Assembly (NCBI GenBank): GCA_965230565.1
Contig: CBDDLH010000003.1
Coordinates: 124,001-188,000 of the forward strand
Reading direction: 5' to 3'
Length of the DNA: 64,000 nt
Source: BCD1 sp965230565
GTDB lineage: Bacteria > Bacteroidota > Bacteroidia > Chitinophagales > Saprospiraceae
Shown here in pieces: positions 36,501 to 44,429 of the stretch. A program made the translations under genes and the position numbers. The notes below the pieces were generated by a model. It saw nothing but the letters and a program-made list of their open reading frames with translations, ran no database searches and was not told the origin of the DNA. The number at the start of each line of letters is the position of its first letter. The stretch's first letter is position 1.

Positions 36501-36857
36501 CACATTTTCTCCGGTACCGACCCAAACGACTTCCGGGTTGTTCGGATCAATGGTAACAGTACCTATGGAATAGGATTTTTGATGATCAAAGACCGGCTTC
36601 CAGGAAGTACCACGGTTGGTTGTTTTCCACAAACCTCCCGAACCGACAGCTACATACCAGGTACTTTTATCCTTAGAACTTACTGCAATATCAGCGATAC
36701 GTCCACCCATTAGGGCAGGACCAATACTTCTAAGTTTCAGGCCTGCTGCGGCTTCAGCAATGGCGTCACTGTTTTTGACTTGTGCAATAACTTCAGAACT
36801 GAAAAGAAAACAACTTAAAACTATGGTAAATAAAAAAGCAATGGTTTTTTTTAGCAT
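33573..36857 (-). CDS. VPS10/sortilin-like propeller protein, secreted
   Basis: 1094 residues with a signal peptide cut near VIAQ. The first 720 residues contain many BNR/Asp-box-like repeats (S-x-D-x-G-x-T-W: TTNRGTSWKPV, SNDGGKSWQQM, TEDGGQTWNLV, STDNGETWRRI), consistent with a large VPS10-type propeller. Next come a charged linker, a WYIPNAP region, a beta-domain and a C-terminal helical segment with about four helices. This is a common Bacteroidota family often labelled glycosyl hydrolase, but no catalytic residues support that. It ends convergently near the Nudix remnant. Confidence 0.85.
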   Translation of the reverse strand: MLKKTIAFLFTIVLSCFLFSSEVIAQVKNSDAIAEAAAGLKLRSIGPALMGGRIADIAVSSKDKSTWYVAVGSGGLWKTTNRGTSWKPVFDHQKSYSIGTVTIDPNNPEVVWVGTGENVSGRHVGWGDGVYKSNDGGKSWQQMGLDKSEHIGKVLVDPRNSDVVFVAAEGPLWSSGGDRGLYKTEDGGQTWNLVLEIDENTGVTDVEFNPSDPDVLYAAAYQRRRHVWSLLAGGPKSGIYKSTDNGETWRRIKKGLPNGDMGKIGLAVTPADPQLVYATIEANNKEKGFYRSNNQGESWEKRNGYISGGTGPHYYQEIEVSPVDPDLIYQMDVFIRVTRDGGKTFNYLGNGREKHSDNHALWIDPDDGEHLICGTDAGLYETFDEGTTWRHFPNMPISQFYKLGLDNSEPFYNIVGGAQDLGTLIGPSRTMNVEGIRNRDWYVPLGADGYDTAFDPNDPNIVYMEIQQGLLYRLDRRSEEVLNIQPHPGPNDAPERWNWDSPVLISPHNSNRLYFGSQRLWRSDDQGNSWTPVSKDLTTDRNRYELEMIGRVWSTDALYDNGAMSKYATLTSISESPKIEGLLYTGSDDGLINISENGGQDWRASGDLPKVPKLSFINDVEASGHDPNTVFAVADAHKFGDFSPYVFMSTDKGRTWQSIAGDLPDGNIVWVLKQDHVDPNLLFIGTEFGLYFSPNLGTNWIKLKRGVPTISFRDIEIHPRDNDLVGATFGRGFYVLDDYSSLRNIAKTVKAETNALFSVRDAWWYIPNAPMQAKGMPTLGTTSYVAENPPFGALFTYYLNDVPETGKKQRQKEEKSLREKNESAPFPGWEQLRAEKLEQEPKVLLLVRDEKENPVRWIEGAAQKGISRVNWDLRFSPPDPINLTRPGFRPPWAGDPQGPLAAPGKYSVELFLFFEGEFVSQGDPQFFNVNPVPTAMDTDFGLVAAFQQETAELSRQMSNAGRKMGEVGDRLRHMKAALVKTPQATPGLFKRLNELDGELAGLRMQLWGDPVRQQFSESTSPSIRGRVGQVIYGHWDTRQMPTETQQRNIEIAAKDFVGFRKALTDYLERLSTFEADMEAAGAPWTLNPSGRKFD

Positions 36858-37042
36858 GATTAGGTTCTATTTTGATCCCTGAAAATGAATAATTCTTATT
36901 TGAATGTAGCAAATTAAGAAAAATCTCAGACCTGTAATTGCGTTAATGCCTGTTATATTGTTTTGATTAAAAGTCGTTCTGTACTAATACTTATTCCTAT
37001 CTTCATTGATCTAAAACCTTCAAATAAATTAAACGGCCGACA

Positions 37043-39112
37043 ATGGTTAACCGATGTTCGATAAAAACTTTTTACGCTATCCTTATACTTACCCTCTTCA
37101 GTTGTAAGCCAACTGTAGAGCAAGATCTCACGCTTGCAGATGGCACCGACGGCAACTGGTTATTACACGGGCTGAATTATTCTGAAACCAGATTCAGTCC
37201 CCTGGATCAGATAGATCCTTCCAATATCCAGGAGTTAGGCCTTGACTGGAGCCTGGATATGAATATGAAAAGAGGCATTGAAGCCTCTCCTATTGTAAAG
37301 GATGGCATCATGTATCTGACGGGGCCATGGAGCGTCGTTTTTGCCATAGACCTCAGGACTCATCAGTTAATTTGGAAATTTGACCCTGAGGTCCCTAAAG
37401 AATTCGGGGAAAAAGGATGTTGTGATGTAGTCAACAGGGGTGTTGCATTATATGACGGGATCATTTATTTCGGAGCTTTTGATGGTCGCTTAATTGCACT
37501 CGACGCACAAACGGGAGAAAAAAAATGGGAAGTGCTGACCGTAGATCAATCCCATCCTTACACCATCACAGGTGCACCAAGGGTGGTCAAAGGAAAAGTC
37601 ATCATTGGTAACGGAGGTTCGGAATTGGGCGTTCGGGGTTACTTTTCTGCTTATGATGCCCAAACAGGTAAGCTGGTCTGGCGATTCTATACAGTCCCTG
37701 GCAACCCCGCGGAACCCTTCGAAAACGAAGCTATGGAAATGGCCTCGAAGACCTGGACCGGTGAATGGTGGAATTTCGGCGGCGGCGGTACCGTCTGGGA
37801 TGCGATGGCCTTTGATCCGGAACTAAACCTGCTCTATGTCGGCACAGGAAACGGATCTCCATGGGATCGTAGTAAAAGAAGCCCCGGTGGCGGCGACAAT
37901 CTTTTTCTATCCTCCATACTTGCCCTGAATCCGGATACCGGTGAATTGATCTGGCATTACCAAACCACCCCGGGCGACTCCTGGGATTTTACGGCCACAC
38001 AACATATGATCCTGGCGGATATTGAAATCAAAGGAACTGTCAGGAAAGTCATCATGCAGGCTCCCAAAAACGGCTTTTTCTACGTGCTGGATCGCACGAA
38101 CGGTGAGTTGATCTCCGCCGAGAAATTCGTCTATGTGAACTGGGCGGATAGTGTAGATCTTAAAACGGGAAGACCCGCAGTATCTGAATTTGCCTACTAC
38201 GACCAGGCAAATGTGGATGTGGCGCCAAATTATAACGGTGGCCACAACTGGCAACCTATGGCCTGGAATGCCAACCTCAACCTCGTTTACATTCCCGCCC
38301 GGGAAACTTTCTCGAATTACGGGCAGGACTCCACCTGGCAATACAATGATACCGGTTTCGGCACAGGCGTAGGTTGGAACCTGGCTATCGGAAGCCTCAA
38401 ATCGAAACCCACCATTGAAGACCCTAAAGCCCGCAATACCGGAAAACTGATCGCCTGGGATCCCGTGACACAAGAAGCAGCCTGGACAGTAGAACAGGAT
38501 CAGATATGGAACGGTGGACTCCTGGCAACTGCCTCTAACCTCGTATTCCAGGGAACCGCTGATGGTTTCCTGACGGCTTATGATGGCAAAACAGGTGCGC
38601 TGCTCTGGAAAGCCGACCTGCAGACAGGCATCATGGCTCCTCCGGTAACCTACCTCGTGGATGGCGTACAATACATTACGGCCATTACCGGTTGGGGCGG
38701 AGGTTATGGTATGAAAAACAAACATACCAATGCCGTATTACCCGGAACCATTTATACCTTCAGGATAGGCGGCCAACAACCCCTGCCACCAAAACAACCT
38801 GCCTATGAACAGGAGCTTCATGACCCTGAAAACTGGCAGGTCGATCTCAATAAGGTTAATATGGGAGAAACACAATACTGGAAATATTGCGGACCTTGCC
38901 ATGTGGTAGCAGAGACAGGCGGAGGAGTAGCTCCTGACCTGGGTTATAGCCTTCTGGTGGGCGATCCCGCTTTTGATCAGGTGGTCCTGCAGGGAGCATT
39001 CCTGCCGAATGGAATGCCAAAGTTTAATGGCAGGTTGACCAAAGAAGATACCGAAGCTATTCAGCATTATATCGTTAGCAAGGTCAGAGAACAAAAAAAT
39101 AAAATGAATTAA
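37043..39112 (+). CDS. PQQ-dependent dehydrogenase with C-terminal cytochrome c (quinohaemoprotein)
   Basis: 689 residues; lipoprotein-like signal (FSCK near 20). The PQQ propeller has tryptophan-docking repeats, the vicinal disulfide pair Cys126-Cys127 (KGCCDVVNRG), and PGDSWDFTATQ near 310 with the expected catalytic Asp. Haem c binds at Cys616-His620 (CGPCH), with a Met-containing MPKFNGRLT after it. It resembles quinohaemoprotein alcohol dehydrogenases that oxidise alcohols in the periplasm and pass electrons to cytochromes. Substrate not readable. It diverges from the VPS10 gene. Confidence 0.9.
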   Translation: MVNRCSIKTFYAILILTLFSCKPTVEQDLTLADGTDGNWLLHGLNYSETRFSPLDQIDPSNIQELGLDWSLDMNMKRGIEASPIVKDGIMYLTGPWSVVFAIDLRTHQLIWKFDPEVPKEFGEKGCCDVVNRGVALYDGIIYFGAFDGRLIALDAQTGEKKWEVLTVDQSHPYTITGAPRVVKGKVIIGNGGSELGVRGYFSAYDAQTGKLVWRFYTVPGNPAEPFENEAMEMASKTWTGEWWNFGGGGTVWDAMAFDPELNLLYVGTGNGSPWDRSKRSPGGGDNLFLSSILALNPDTGELIWHYQTTPGDSWDFTATQHMILADIEIKGTVRKVIMQAPKNGFFYVLDRTNGELISAEKFVYVNWADSVDLKTGRPAVSEFAYYDQANVDVAPNYNGGHNWQPMAWNANLNLVYIPARETFSNYGQDSTWQYNDTGFGTGVGWNLAIGSLKSKPTIEDPKARNTGKLIAWDPVTQEAAWTVEQDQIWNGGLLATASNLVFQGTADGFLTAYDGKTGALLWKADLQTGIMAPPVTYLVDGVQYITAITGWGGGYGMKNKHTNAVLPGTIYTFRIGGQQPLPPKQPAYEQELHDPENWQVDLNKVNMGETQYWKYCGPCHVVAETGGGVAPDLGYSLLVGDPAFDQVVLQGAFLPNGMPKFNGRLTKEDTEAIQHYIVSKVREQKNKMN

Positions 39113-39125
39113 AAAACTTTCACAA

Positions 39126-39509
39126 ATGCCTACTTTTTTATTCAACCATATAGCACTTTCCGTAAAAGATGTTGATGAGTCTGTTGAATTTTACCAAAAG
39201 GTACTTCAACTCAAAGAAATTGAAAATACTGCTTCTAACTCCAAAACCAGATGGTTATCGATTGGTGAAGGCAAACAGCTTCATCTGATTCCGCGTCCAA
39301 ATGCTGAAATAAAAACCAATAAGGCTGTTCATTTTGCTTTAGCAACAGCTGACTTAAATGCATTTGAAATCTTGCTAAAGGAATTAGACATTCCTTATTC
39401 TGATTGGCCTGGCACACCTAACAGGGATTATGTACGAAAAGATGGAATTAAGCAGGTTTACTTTCAAGACCCAAATGGTTATTGGATTGAAATAAATGAT
39501 GATATCTAA
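39126..39509 (+). CDS. VOC-family (glyoxalase-like) protein
   Basis: 127 residues. LFNHIALSVKDVDESVEFYQKVLQL, KAVHFALATADLNAF and YFQDPNGYWIEINDD form the two VOC modules with conserved metal-type H, H and E. It starts 13 bases after the dehydrogenase stop, so cotranscription is likely. An aldehyde-detoxifying or ring-opening role next to an alcohol dehydrogenase is attractive but unproven. Confidence 0.87.
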   Translation: MPTFLFNHIALSVKDVDESVEFYQKVLQLKEIENTASNSKTRWLSIGEGKQLHLIPRPNAEIKTNKAVHFALATADLNAFEILLKELDIPYSDWPGTPNRDYVRKDGIKQVYFQDPNGYWIEINDDI

Positions 39510-39553
39510 TAACCTGAAAAATAAACATCCTGTTTCAACTTCAATTCATCAAC

Positions 39554-41707
39554 ATGCAATCATTCAACAACCGAACCATCCAGCTTTCAGAACAGAACAA
39601 GCCATCTTCAAAGCTCTTTTCCCTGCTGTTCTTCATGCTTGTGTCAACATGTGTATTCTCCCAAAATCCATTACAAAATAAACAACCGGATTGCACCTGG
39701 ATATCCGACAATGGAAACGGTACCTTCACCAACCCATTGTTCTATGAGGAGTTTTCCGACCCCGATATGATCCGCGTCGGAGATGATTACTACCTCACAG
39801 GAACGACCATGCACACCATGCCGGGGCTGCCTGTTTTACACTCCAGGGATCTCGTCAACTGGGAACTGCTCAGTTATGCGGCACCAAGGCTCAACTTCGG
39901 TCCGGAGATACGCCTGGAAGACGGCAAGGAATTTTACGGACAGGGTATTTGGGCCCCTTGCTTCAGGTATCACCGGGATACATTCTACATTTTCTCCAAT
40001 ATTAACCGGTACGGAACGCAGATATTTACTGCTACCGACCCCAAAGGCCCTTGGCAACAAAGAACCATGAATGCCCGGCTGCATGACCTGACGGTCTTGT
40101 TCGATGACGATGGAAAGATCTATGCGGTCTGGGGTTATAATGAAGTGAAAATGGTGCAATTGACCGACGACCTGATGGATGTTGTTCCTAGAACGGAAAG
40201 AGTGATCGTGGAAGCTGGCAGCGGAGCCGGCGAGGGCAGTCATATCTACAAGATCAACGGTAAATACTACATCACCAATACCAATTACGATCCGGTCTGT
40301 TACCAGGTGTGCCTGCGGGCCAATGATCCTTACGGCCCTTATGAAGTCAATGTAATGAGTGCCGAGGAAAATTTTGGCGTAAGCCAGCGACTGAGAATCT
40401 TCAATACCCGGACCGGACCGCCTTTCGATATCATCCAATATCCTGAAAATTATGTCGGCTGCATCCCGATGCACCAGGGAGGCATTGTGCAGGTCCAGTC
40501 CGGTGAATGGTGGGGATGGTCCATGCTGGATTACAACTCCGTAGGCAGAGTAACGGCCCTTTCCCCGGTAACCTGGAAAGACGACTGGCCCTACTTCGGC
40601 CTTCCCGGCAACCTGACCAGAACACCTCGCACATGGATAAAACCTAATACGGGATTTTCATCAGAGCCAACTGCCACCTTCGATCGTGATGATAATTTCG
40701 ACGGTCCAGGGTTGAAAAACGTATGGCAATGGAACCACTTCCCTGATGATAAAAAATGGTCCCTGACCGAACGTAAAGGATACCTGAGACTACATAGCTT
40801 ACCCGCAAATTCTTTTTGGCATGCCAGGAATACCCTCACTCAGCGAGGCATTGGTCCGGAATCGTTTGCCACCACAGAGATCGATGTTTCCCGGCTCAAA
40901 GACGGAGATATTGCAGGATTGGCACTGCTGAACCTTCCCTATGCCTGGCTTGGTATTGTCAAGGGTCCATTGGGGCATAAACTGCAATTTTACGATCAGC
41001 AACAACAAAAACGGATTGATATAAAAACAGATCAGACAACCATCTGGCTGCGGGCATACTGCAATTTCGATACCGATACCGGCCGCCTGTCCTACAGTTT
41101 TGATGGAAAAACATTCACGAAGATCGGCGGAGATATTATCCTGCCCTACCAGCTGAAAACCTTCCAGGGTGTCCGCTATGCACTTTTCAACTTCAATACC
41201 CGCGGCGTAACCGGCGGTGCTGCAGATTTCAATTTTTTCGAAGTGACAGAACCCAGGTGTAAAGGACTCACCAAGGCCATCCCCTACCAGAAGATCATTA
41301 CCCTGCAAAGTCTTGCCGACAGCAGTGTGCTGGTCAACTGGAGGAATTTCGTTCGTCCTGTTGAGGCCAGTAGTCAATTTGCGGCAGGGAAAGCCCGCCA
41401 GTTTAGGGTACTTGATCGGGGTAATGGCCGCATTGCATTGCAATCAGTCGTCACAGGCGGATTTGTCACCGTCAAGGGCAATGCCGGCATGGCGGAGGTA
41501 CGCATTGAGGCCGTTGACCAGGGGGATGCCTCAACTTTCCAGTGGCAGGATATGCTGAATGGCGATATAATGTTATTATCACTCTACAACCACCGCTACC
41601 TTTTTGCAGATCCTGGGGCAAGAAGCCTTTGTTCTTCCGATGCCCGTAGCGCAAGACCGGACCACAAAGCTGGGGCTTGTTTTAAATGGACCATAATCCC
41701 TGAATGA
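39554..41707 (+). CDS. Glycoside hydrolase family 43 (beta-xylosidase-like)
   Basis: 717 residues with a long n-region signal sequence cut near VFSQ. The five-bladed propeller has the GH43 catalytic set: Asp69 in EFSDPDMIRVGDDYYLTGTT, HDLTVLFDDDGKIYAVWG and GEGSHIYKINGKYYI. A concanavalin-like beta-sandwich follows (about 375-560), as in subfamily 12 xylosidase/arabinofuranosidases. The C-terminal 130 residues look like a beta-trefoil or fascin-like module (FRVLDRGNGRIALQSV, FVTVKG). The next gene encodes GH105. Confidence 0.87.
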   Translation: MQSFNNRTIQLSEQNKPSSKLFSLLFFMLVSTCVFSQNPLQNKQPDCTWISDNGNGTFTNPLFYEEFSDPDMIRVGDDYYLTGTTMHTMPGLPVLHSRDLVNWELLSYAAPRLNFGPEIRLEDGKEFYGQGIWAPCFRYHRDTFYIFSNINRYGTQIFTATDPKGPWQQRTMNARLHDLTVLFDDDGKIYAVWGYNEVKMVQLTDDLMDVVPRTERVIVEAGSGAGEGSHIYKINGKYYITNTNYDPVCYQVCLRANDPYGPYEVNVMSAEENFGVSQRLRIFNTRTGPPFDIIQYPENYVGCIPMHQGGIVQVQSGEWWGWSMLDYNSVGRVTALSPVTWKDDWPYFGLPGNLTRTPRTWIKPNTGFSSEPTATFDRDDNFDGPGLKNVWQWNHFPDDKKWSLTERKGYLRLHSLPANSFWHARNTLTQRGIGPESFATTEIDVSRLKDGDIAGLALLNLPYAWLGIVKGPLGHKLQFYDQQQQKRIDIKTDQTTIWLRAYCNFDTDTGRLSYSFDGKTFTKIGGDIILPYQLKTFQGVRYALFNFNTRGVTGGAADFNFFEVTEPRCKGLTKAIPYQKIITLQSLADSSVLVNWRNFVRPVEASSQFAAGKARQFRVLDRGNGRIALQSVVTGGFVTVKGNAGMAEVRIEAVDQGDASTFQWQDMLNGDIMLLSLYNHRYLFADPGARSLCSSDARSARPDHKAGACFKWTIIPE

Positions 41708-41731
41708 TCTTTCACTTTCAAAACTTTTGTC

Positions 41732-42808
41732 ATGAGAATTTCCATTCTGTTTTCGTTGATCCTCTTGTGTAACTTTTCCTGCACAACACCTGAAAAGGAC
41801 TTCTGGCCGGATGAAAAGTCGCCGGAAAAAATCGCCCATCTGGTAACGGAAGACCTCCTGTCAAGGCAAGAATTCATGATGTACGAAACACCCGATGTTC
41901 GTGGCGTTCACTATGCTGAAGCATGCACTGCCTTTGGGGCCGCCAGACTGGCCGGGTTCCTTGACGATACGGCCACAATGGAAAGGCTCGCTGACCGGTA
42001 TATGGAAGTGATCACGGACAGTATAGAAAATACGGCCAATCACGTCGATGTCAATGTTTACGGTATTGTGCCGCTGGAATTATTCATGCAAGGACAAGAC
42101 TCCATATTTCTCCAGCAAGGGATGAACCTGGCGGATATCCAATGGCAGGATACCCTTGCCAACGGTTTGACCAGCCAGACACGCTACTGGATAGATGATC
42201 TGTGGATGATCGGCAGTTTGCAATTACAGGCATACCGCGTAACGGGCAACAAAAAATACCTTGATAATGCGGCCAAAGAGATCGGTCCTTACCTCGATAT
42301 ACTACAACAACCCAACGGCTTGTTCTTCCACGGCGAAAATGGTCCTTTCCACTGGGGACGAGGCAACGGATGGGTTGCTGCCGGAATAGCACATGTGCTT
42401 GCAGAACTACCTACTGATCACCAGCACTATGCGAAAATTGAAGAAGGGTATAAAAAAATGATGGTCGCCCTGCTCAAATACCAGTCGGAAGATGGTATGT
42501 GGCGTCAGCTCATAGATAACGAAGCAGCCTGGAAAGAGACTTCGTGTACCGGGATGTTCGGGTATGCCATGATCGTGGGTGTCAAAAAAGGCATCTTGCC
42601 GGAAAAGGATTATAAAGAAGCCTATCAAAAAGCATGGCTATCGCTGACGGATTACCTTCAGGAAGATGGAAAAATCACCGAAGTATGCGTCGGAACCGGA
42701 CAAAGCATCGACGAAAACTTTTACCTGGAACGTCCAAGAGTTACCGGCGATTTCCACGGACAGGCACCGCTGCTTTGGTTTGCGTATGAATTGCTCACAA
42801 CACCGTAG
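41732..42808 (+). CDS. GH105 unsaturated glucuronyl/rhamnogalacturonyl hydrolase, lipoprotein
   Basis: 358 residues, lipoprotein signal (NFSC). It has the (alpha/alpha)6 barrel motifs of GH105/GH88: RYWIDDLWMIG with the catalytic Asp, HWGRGNGWVAAG, and ETSCTGMFGYAM. These enzymes remove unsaturated uronic acids left by polysaccharide lyases. The lyase partner could be the BNR_4 protein at 44430-45749. Its stop codon TAG lies inside the 52-bp palindrome that follows. Confidence 0.88.
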   Translation: MRISILFSLILLCNFSCTTPEKDFWPDEKSPEKIAHLVTEDLLSRQEFMMYETPDVRGVHYAEACTAFGAARLAGFLDDTATMERLADRYMEVITDSIENTANHVDVNVYGIVPLELFMQGQDSIFLQQGMNLADIQWQDTLANGLTSQTRYWIDDLWMIGSLQLQAYRVTGNKKYLDNAAKEIGPYLDILQQPNGLFFHGENGPFHWGRGNGWVAAGIAHVLAELPTDHQHYAKIEEGYKKMMVALLKYQSEDGMWRQLIDNEAAWKETSCTGMFGYAMIVGVKKGILPEKDYKEAYQKAWLSLTDYLQEDGKITEVCVGTGQSIDENFYLERPRVTGDFHGQAPLLWFAYELLTTP

Positions 42809-42856
42809 GACAGACTTTAGTCTGTTGTTCGCCTAACAGACTAAAGTCTGTCCTAC
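42805..42856. repeat. Perfect 22-bp inverted repeat with 8-base loop
   Basis: Arms 42805-42826 and 42835-42856 are perfectly complementary around GTTCGCCT. Each arm itself nearly folds (ACAGACTTTAGTCTGT). It overlaps the GH105 stop codon. It could be a REP-type element or a strong terminator, though no T-run follows. Confidence 0.75.
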
Positions 42857-42925
42857 AATGAATGGAACAAACAATCATTAGTTGCAAAAATGCAATCGAT
42901 TGGAGCGGGAAAACAATTTCACTAA

Positions 42926-42961
42926 AAAAGCTCAACACAAAATTAATCGTGTTGAGCTTTT
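42926..42961. terminator. Rho-independent terminator, downstream of cold-shock gene
   Basis: A perfect 13-bp stem (AAAAGCTCAACAC at 42926-42938 with GTGTTGAGCTTTT at 42949-42961). Read on the minus strand it follows the cold-shock gene and ends in a T-run; on the plus strand it also serves the GH105 transcript. Confidence 0.75.
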
Positions 42962-42984
42962 GTATCAGTCTTTTGCATCCTAAA

Positions 42985-43251
42985 TTAGGGAGTATGCATC
43001 AATTCAACATTTCTGGCCCGGAGACCTTTATCCCCCATTTCTACCTGAAATTGCACTTTATCTCCTTTTCTGATTCGGTCATTCAAGTCCTGTATATGAA
43101 CAAAAACATCTTTTGATGTTTGAGAAGAACGGATAAAGCCAAATCCTTTTTTCCAGTTGAAATATTGGATAACCCCTTGCTTTTGATGTCTTTCATTGTT
43201 TTCCGCTACACCTTTGTTAAGGAAAAAACTTTTTATTTTTTGAAAAATCAT
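42985..43251 (-). CDS. Cold-shock domain protein
   Basis: 88 codons. After about 20 basic residues comes the cold-shock domain: KQGVIQYFNWKKGFGFIRSSQTSKDVFVHIQDLNDRIRKGDKVQFQVEMGDKGLRARNVE. The RNP1 (GFGFI) and RNP2 (VFVHI) motifs are intact, so it should bind single-stranded RNA or DNA. It follows a small gene (43278-43478) after 26 bases and shares its leader and promoter. Confidence 0.92.
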   Translation of the reverse strand: MIFQKIKSFFLNKGVAENNERHQKQGVIQYFNWKKGFGFIRSSQTSKDVFVHIQDLNDRIRKGDKVQFQVEMGDKGLRARNVELMHTP

Positions 43252-43277
43252 AATTTTAATTTTTTAAGATAAGCTAC

Positions 43278-43478
43278 TTACAATGTCACACAAGAACTTT
43301 GTACCTCCCAGTAGCTCAATTCTTCCAAAGACTGTTCCTTTTTAATATTCCTGACCTCTTTTTTCCAGCGATTGTGTTCTTTTCTGATTTCATCGGAGCG
43401 CTCGCCCTTCATGGGAGTTCCCTCATCATTCGGTATAATTTCACTAAACCCTTCTTCCATTGTTTTTAAATCACTCAT
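43278..43478 (-). CDS. Small charged protein upstream of the cold-shock gene
   Basis: 66 codons, no signal peptide, charged and helical (GERSDEIRKEHNRWKKEVRNIKKEQSLEEL, landmarks only). Unknown family. It is supported by the promoter and leader in front of it and by tight spacing to the cold-shock gene. The C-terminal end (SCVTL) shows no recognised motif. Confidence 0.55.
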   Translation of the reverse strand: MSDLKTMEEGFSEIIPNDEGTPMKGERSDEIRKEHNRWKKEVRNIKKEQSLEELSYWEVQSSCVTL

Positions 43479-43519
43479 AAATTTATTTTAAATATTAATT
43501 TGTTTTTGAAGCAAAAGAA

Positions 43520-43552
43520 TGATCGCCTGCAGCTTATGCCTGCAGGCGATCA
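43520..43552 (-). promoter_or_regulatory. GC-rich leader hairpin of the cold-shock transcript
   Basis: Perfect 12-13 bp stem (GATCGCCTGCAG at 43521-43532 with CTGCAGGCGATC at 43540-43551). It lies between the -7 box at 43610-43617 and ATG 43478, so it would sit in the 5' leader. A terminator for the gene at 43676-43888 is the alternative. Confidence 0.45.
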
Positions 43553-43609
43553 AAAGCCTCTTGTATTGTTTACAGCTAAGCGATATACTTTTGCTGTTTG
43601 TTATATCTA

Positions 43610-43617
43610 CAAAGATA
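43610..43617 (-). promoter_or_regulatory. -7 box TATCTTTG of the small-protein/cold-shock transcript
   Basis: A perfect TAnnTTTG match on the minus strand, about 132 bases before ATG 43478. A palindrome (43623-43646) covers the place where the -33 element would be. Confidence 0.55.
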
Positions 43618-43622
43618 AAAAC

Positions 43623-43646
43623 AAATAGTTTCTGTAGAAACTATTT
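43623..43646. promoter_or_regulatory. Palindromic operator AAATAGTTTC-TGTA-GAAACTATTT
   Basis: A perfect 10-bp inverted repeat overlapping the expected -33 region of the promoter above. A related site with TTTCTGCAGAAA is at 44209-44230. Confidence 0.5.
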
Positions 43647-43675
43647 ATAGTAAATCTTAATTCCATTGTGAAAAA

Positions 43676-43888
43676 TCAAGCAGCTTCCTGCACTTCCGTA
43701 TCGACAAATTGCTCACCATCCCATTGTCCAAGCCACTCACATTCTTTATTTTGCTTCAAATAATTACGAAATGCAAAAATAGCTTCCCTACGGTTAGATC
43801 TCGAAATGGTAATGTCATTTCTATACCCCATGTTTACATTGAAGAAATAATGTCCTTTTGTTTTTCTAAATGCTTTTTTTCTACGCAT
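43676..43888 (-). CDS. Small basic protein, unknown
   Basis: 70 codons. The basic start (MRRKKAFRKTKGHYFFNV) and the NRREAIFAFRNYLKQNKECEWLGQWDGEQFVDTEV body look like a compact beta-alpha protein with conserved tryptophans. I do not recognise the family. It follows the 43906-44058 frame after 17 bases and is probably cotranscribed. Confidence 0.6.
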   Translation of the reverse strand: MRRKKAFRKTKGHYFFNVNMGYRNDITISRSNRREAIFAFRNYLKQNKECEWLGQWDGEQFVDTEVQEAA

Positions 43889-43905
43889 AATTGAATTTTT
43901 GATTA

Positions 43906-44058
43906 CTAAATATTTACAATAGTAGTATTGGAAATGTTATGGTCATTGACGTTTGAAAAAGGTGCAGGCTGTTCAAAGGCTTCCGTATTTGCTTTTATTT
44001 CCCTGTAACCCCTTTGGTCCATCCAACGGATTGCTTTGAGAAATAATTTATCCTTCAT
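43906..44058 (-). CDS. Very small protein, unknown
   Basis: 50 codons from ATG 44058; the frame is open further upstream but that part is not protein-like. It starts MKDKLFLKAIRWMDQRGYREIKANTEAFEQP. No family known. Support is its close spacing to 43676-43888 and the related operator palindrome about 160 bases upstream. Confidence 0.4.
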   Translation of the reverse strand: MKDKLFLKAIRWMDQRGYREIKANTEAFEQPAPFSNVNDHNISNTTIVNI

Positions 44059-44429
44059 AATGGTAAAATGATTGTAATGAATAAAAAGAGATATAGGAAA
44101 AAAGCAGAGCATTGTCAGAGGTTGACAGAGCTAACTATGACAAAAGGAAGTAAGAGTTGAAAAAGGAAGTTTATAACGTCATACAATTAATAAAACGTCA
44201 TTAGCGGGAAAATAGTTTCTGCAGAAATCAATTTTTTTGATTTTTTTCTTGAATGATTATTTCTCCTGATATTGTTCAAGTCAAGAGGTCAACTTGAAAC
44301 AACTTGGCTATTATTGTTTTTCGAGCAGTAAAAATTTAAACAACAAACCTGTGGTTTACTTGTCCTTGAGCTTGGTAAACCGCTATTTTTATGTGGATTT
44401 TACCATTCCAGTTAATAAAGCAACCAAGC
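44059..44429. other. Divergent gap with palindrome and direct repeats
   Basis: Holds the TTTCTGCAGAAA site (44209-44230) and two AACGTCAT copies (44175-44182 and 44194-44201) 19 bases apart. The 73-codon frame at 44294-44515 is not protein-like. Nothing else stands out. Confidence 0.45.
44209..44230. promoter_or_regulatory. Second copy of the TTTCTGYAGAAA operator
   Basis: AAAATAGTTTCTGCAGAAA matches the site at 43623-43646 in its left part; the right arm is imperfect. It lies about 160 bases before ATG 44058, nearly the same distance as the first site from ATG 43478. Confidence 0.4.

Noticed and set aside
33573..36857. Glycosyl hydrolase label for the VPS10-like protein
   Set aside because: Only BNR/Asp-box repeats are visible; no catalytic residues of a hydrolase family can be pointed out.
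37043..39112. Lanthanide-type PQQ dehydrogenase
   Set aside because: The residue two after the catalytic Asp in PGDSWD is Trp, not the extra Asp that marks lanthanide enzymes, so no such claim is made.
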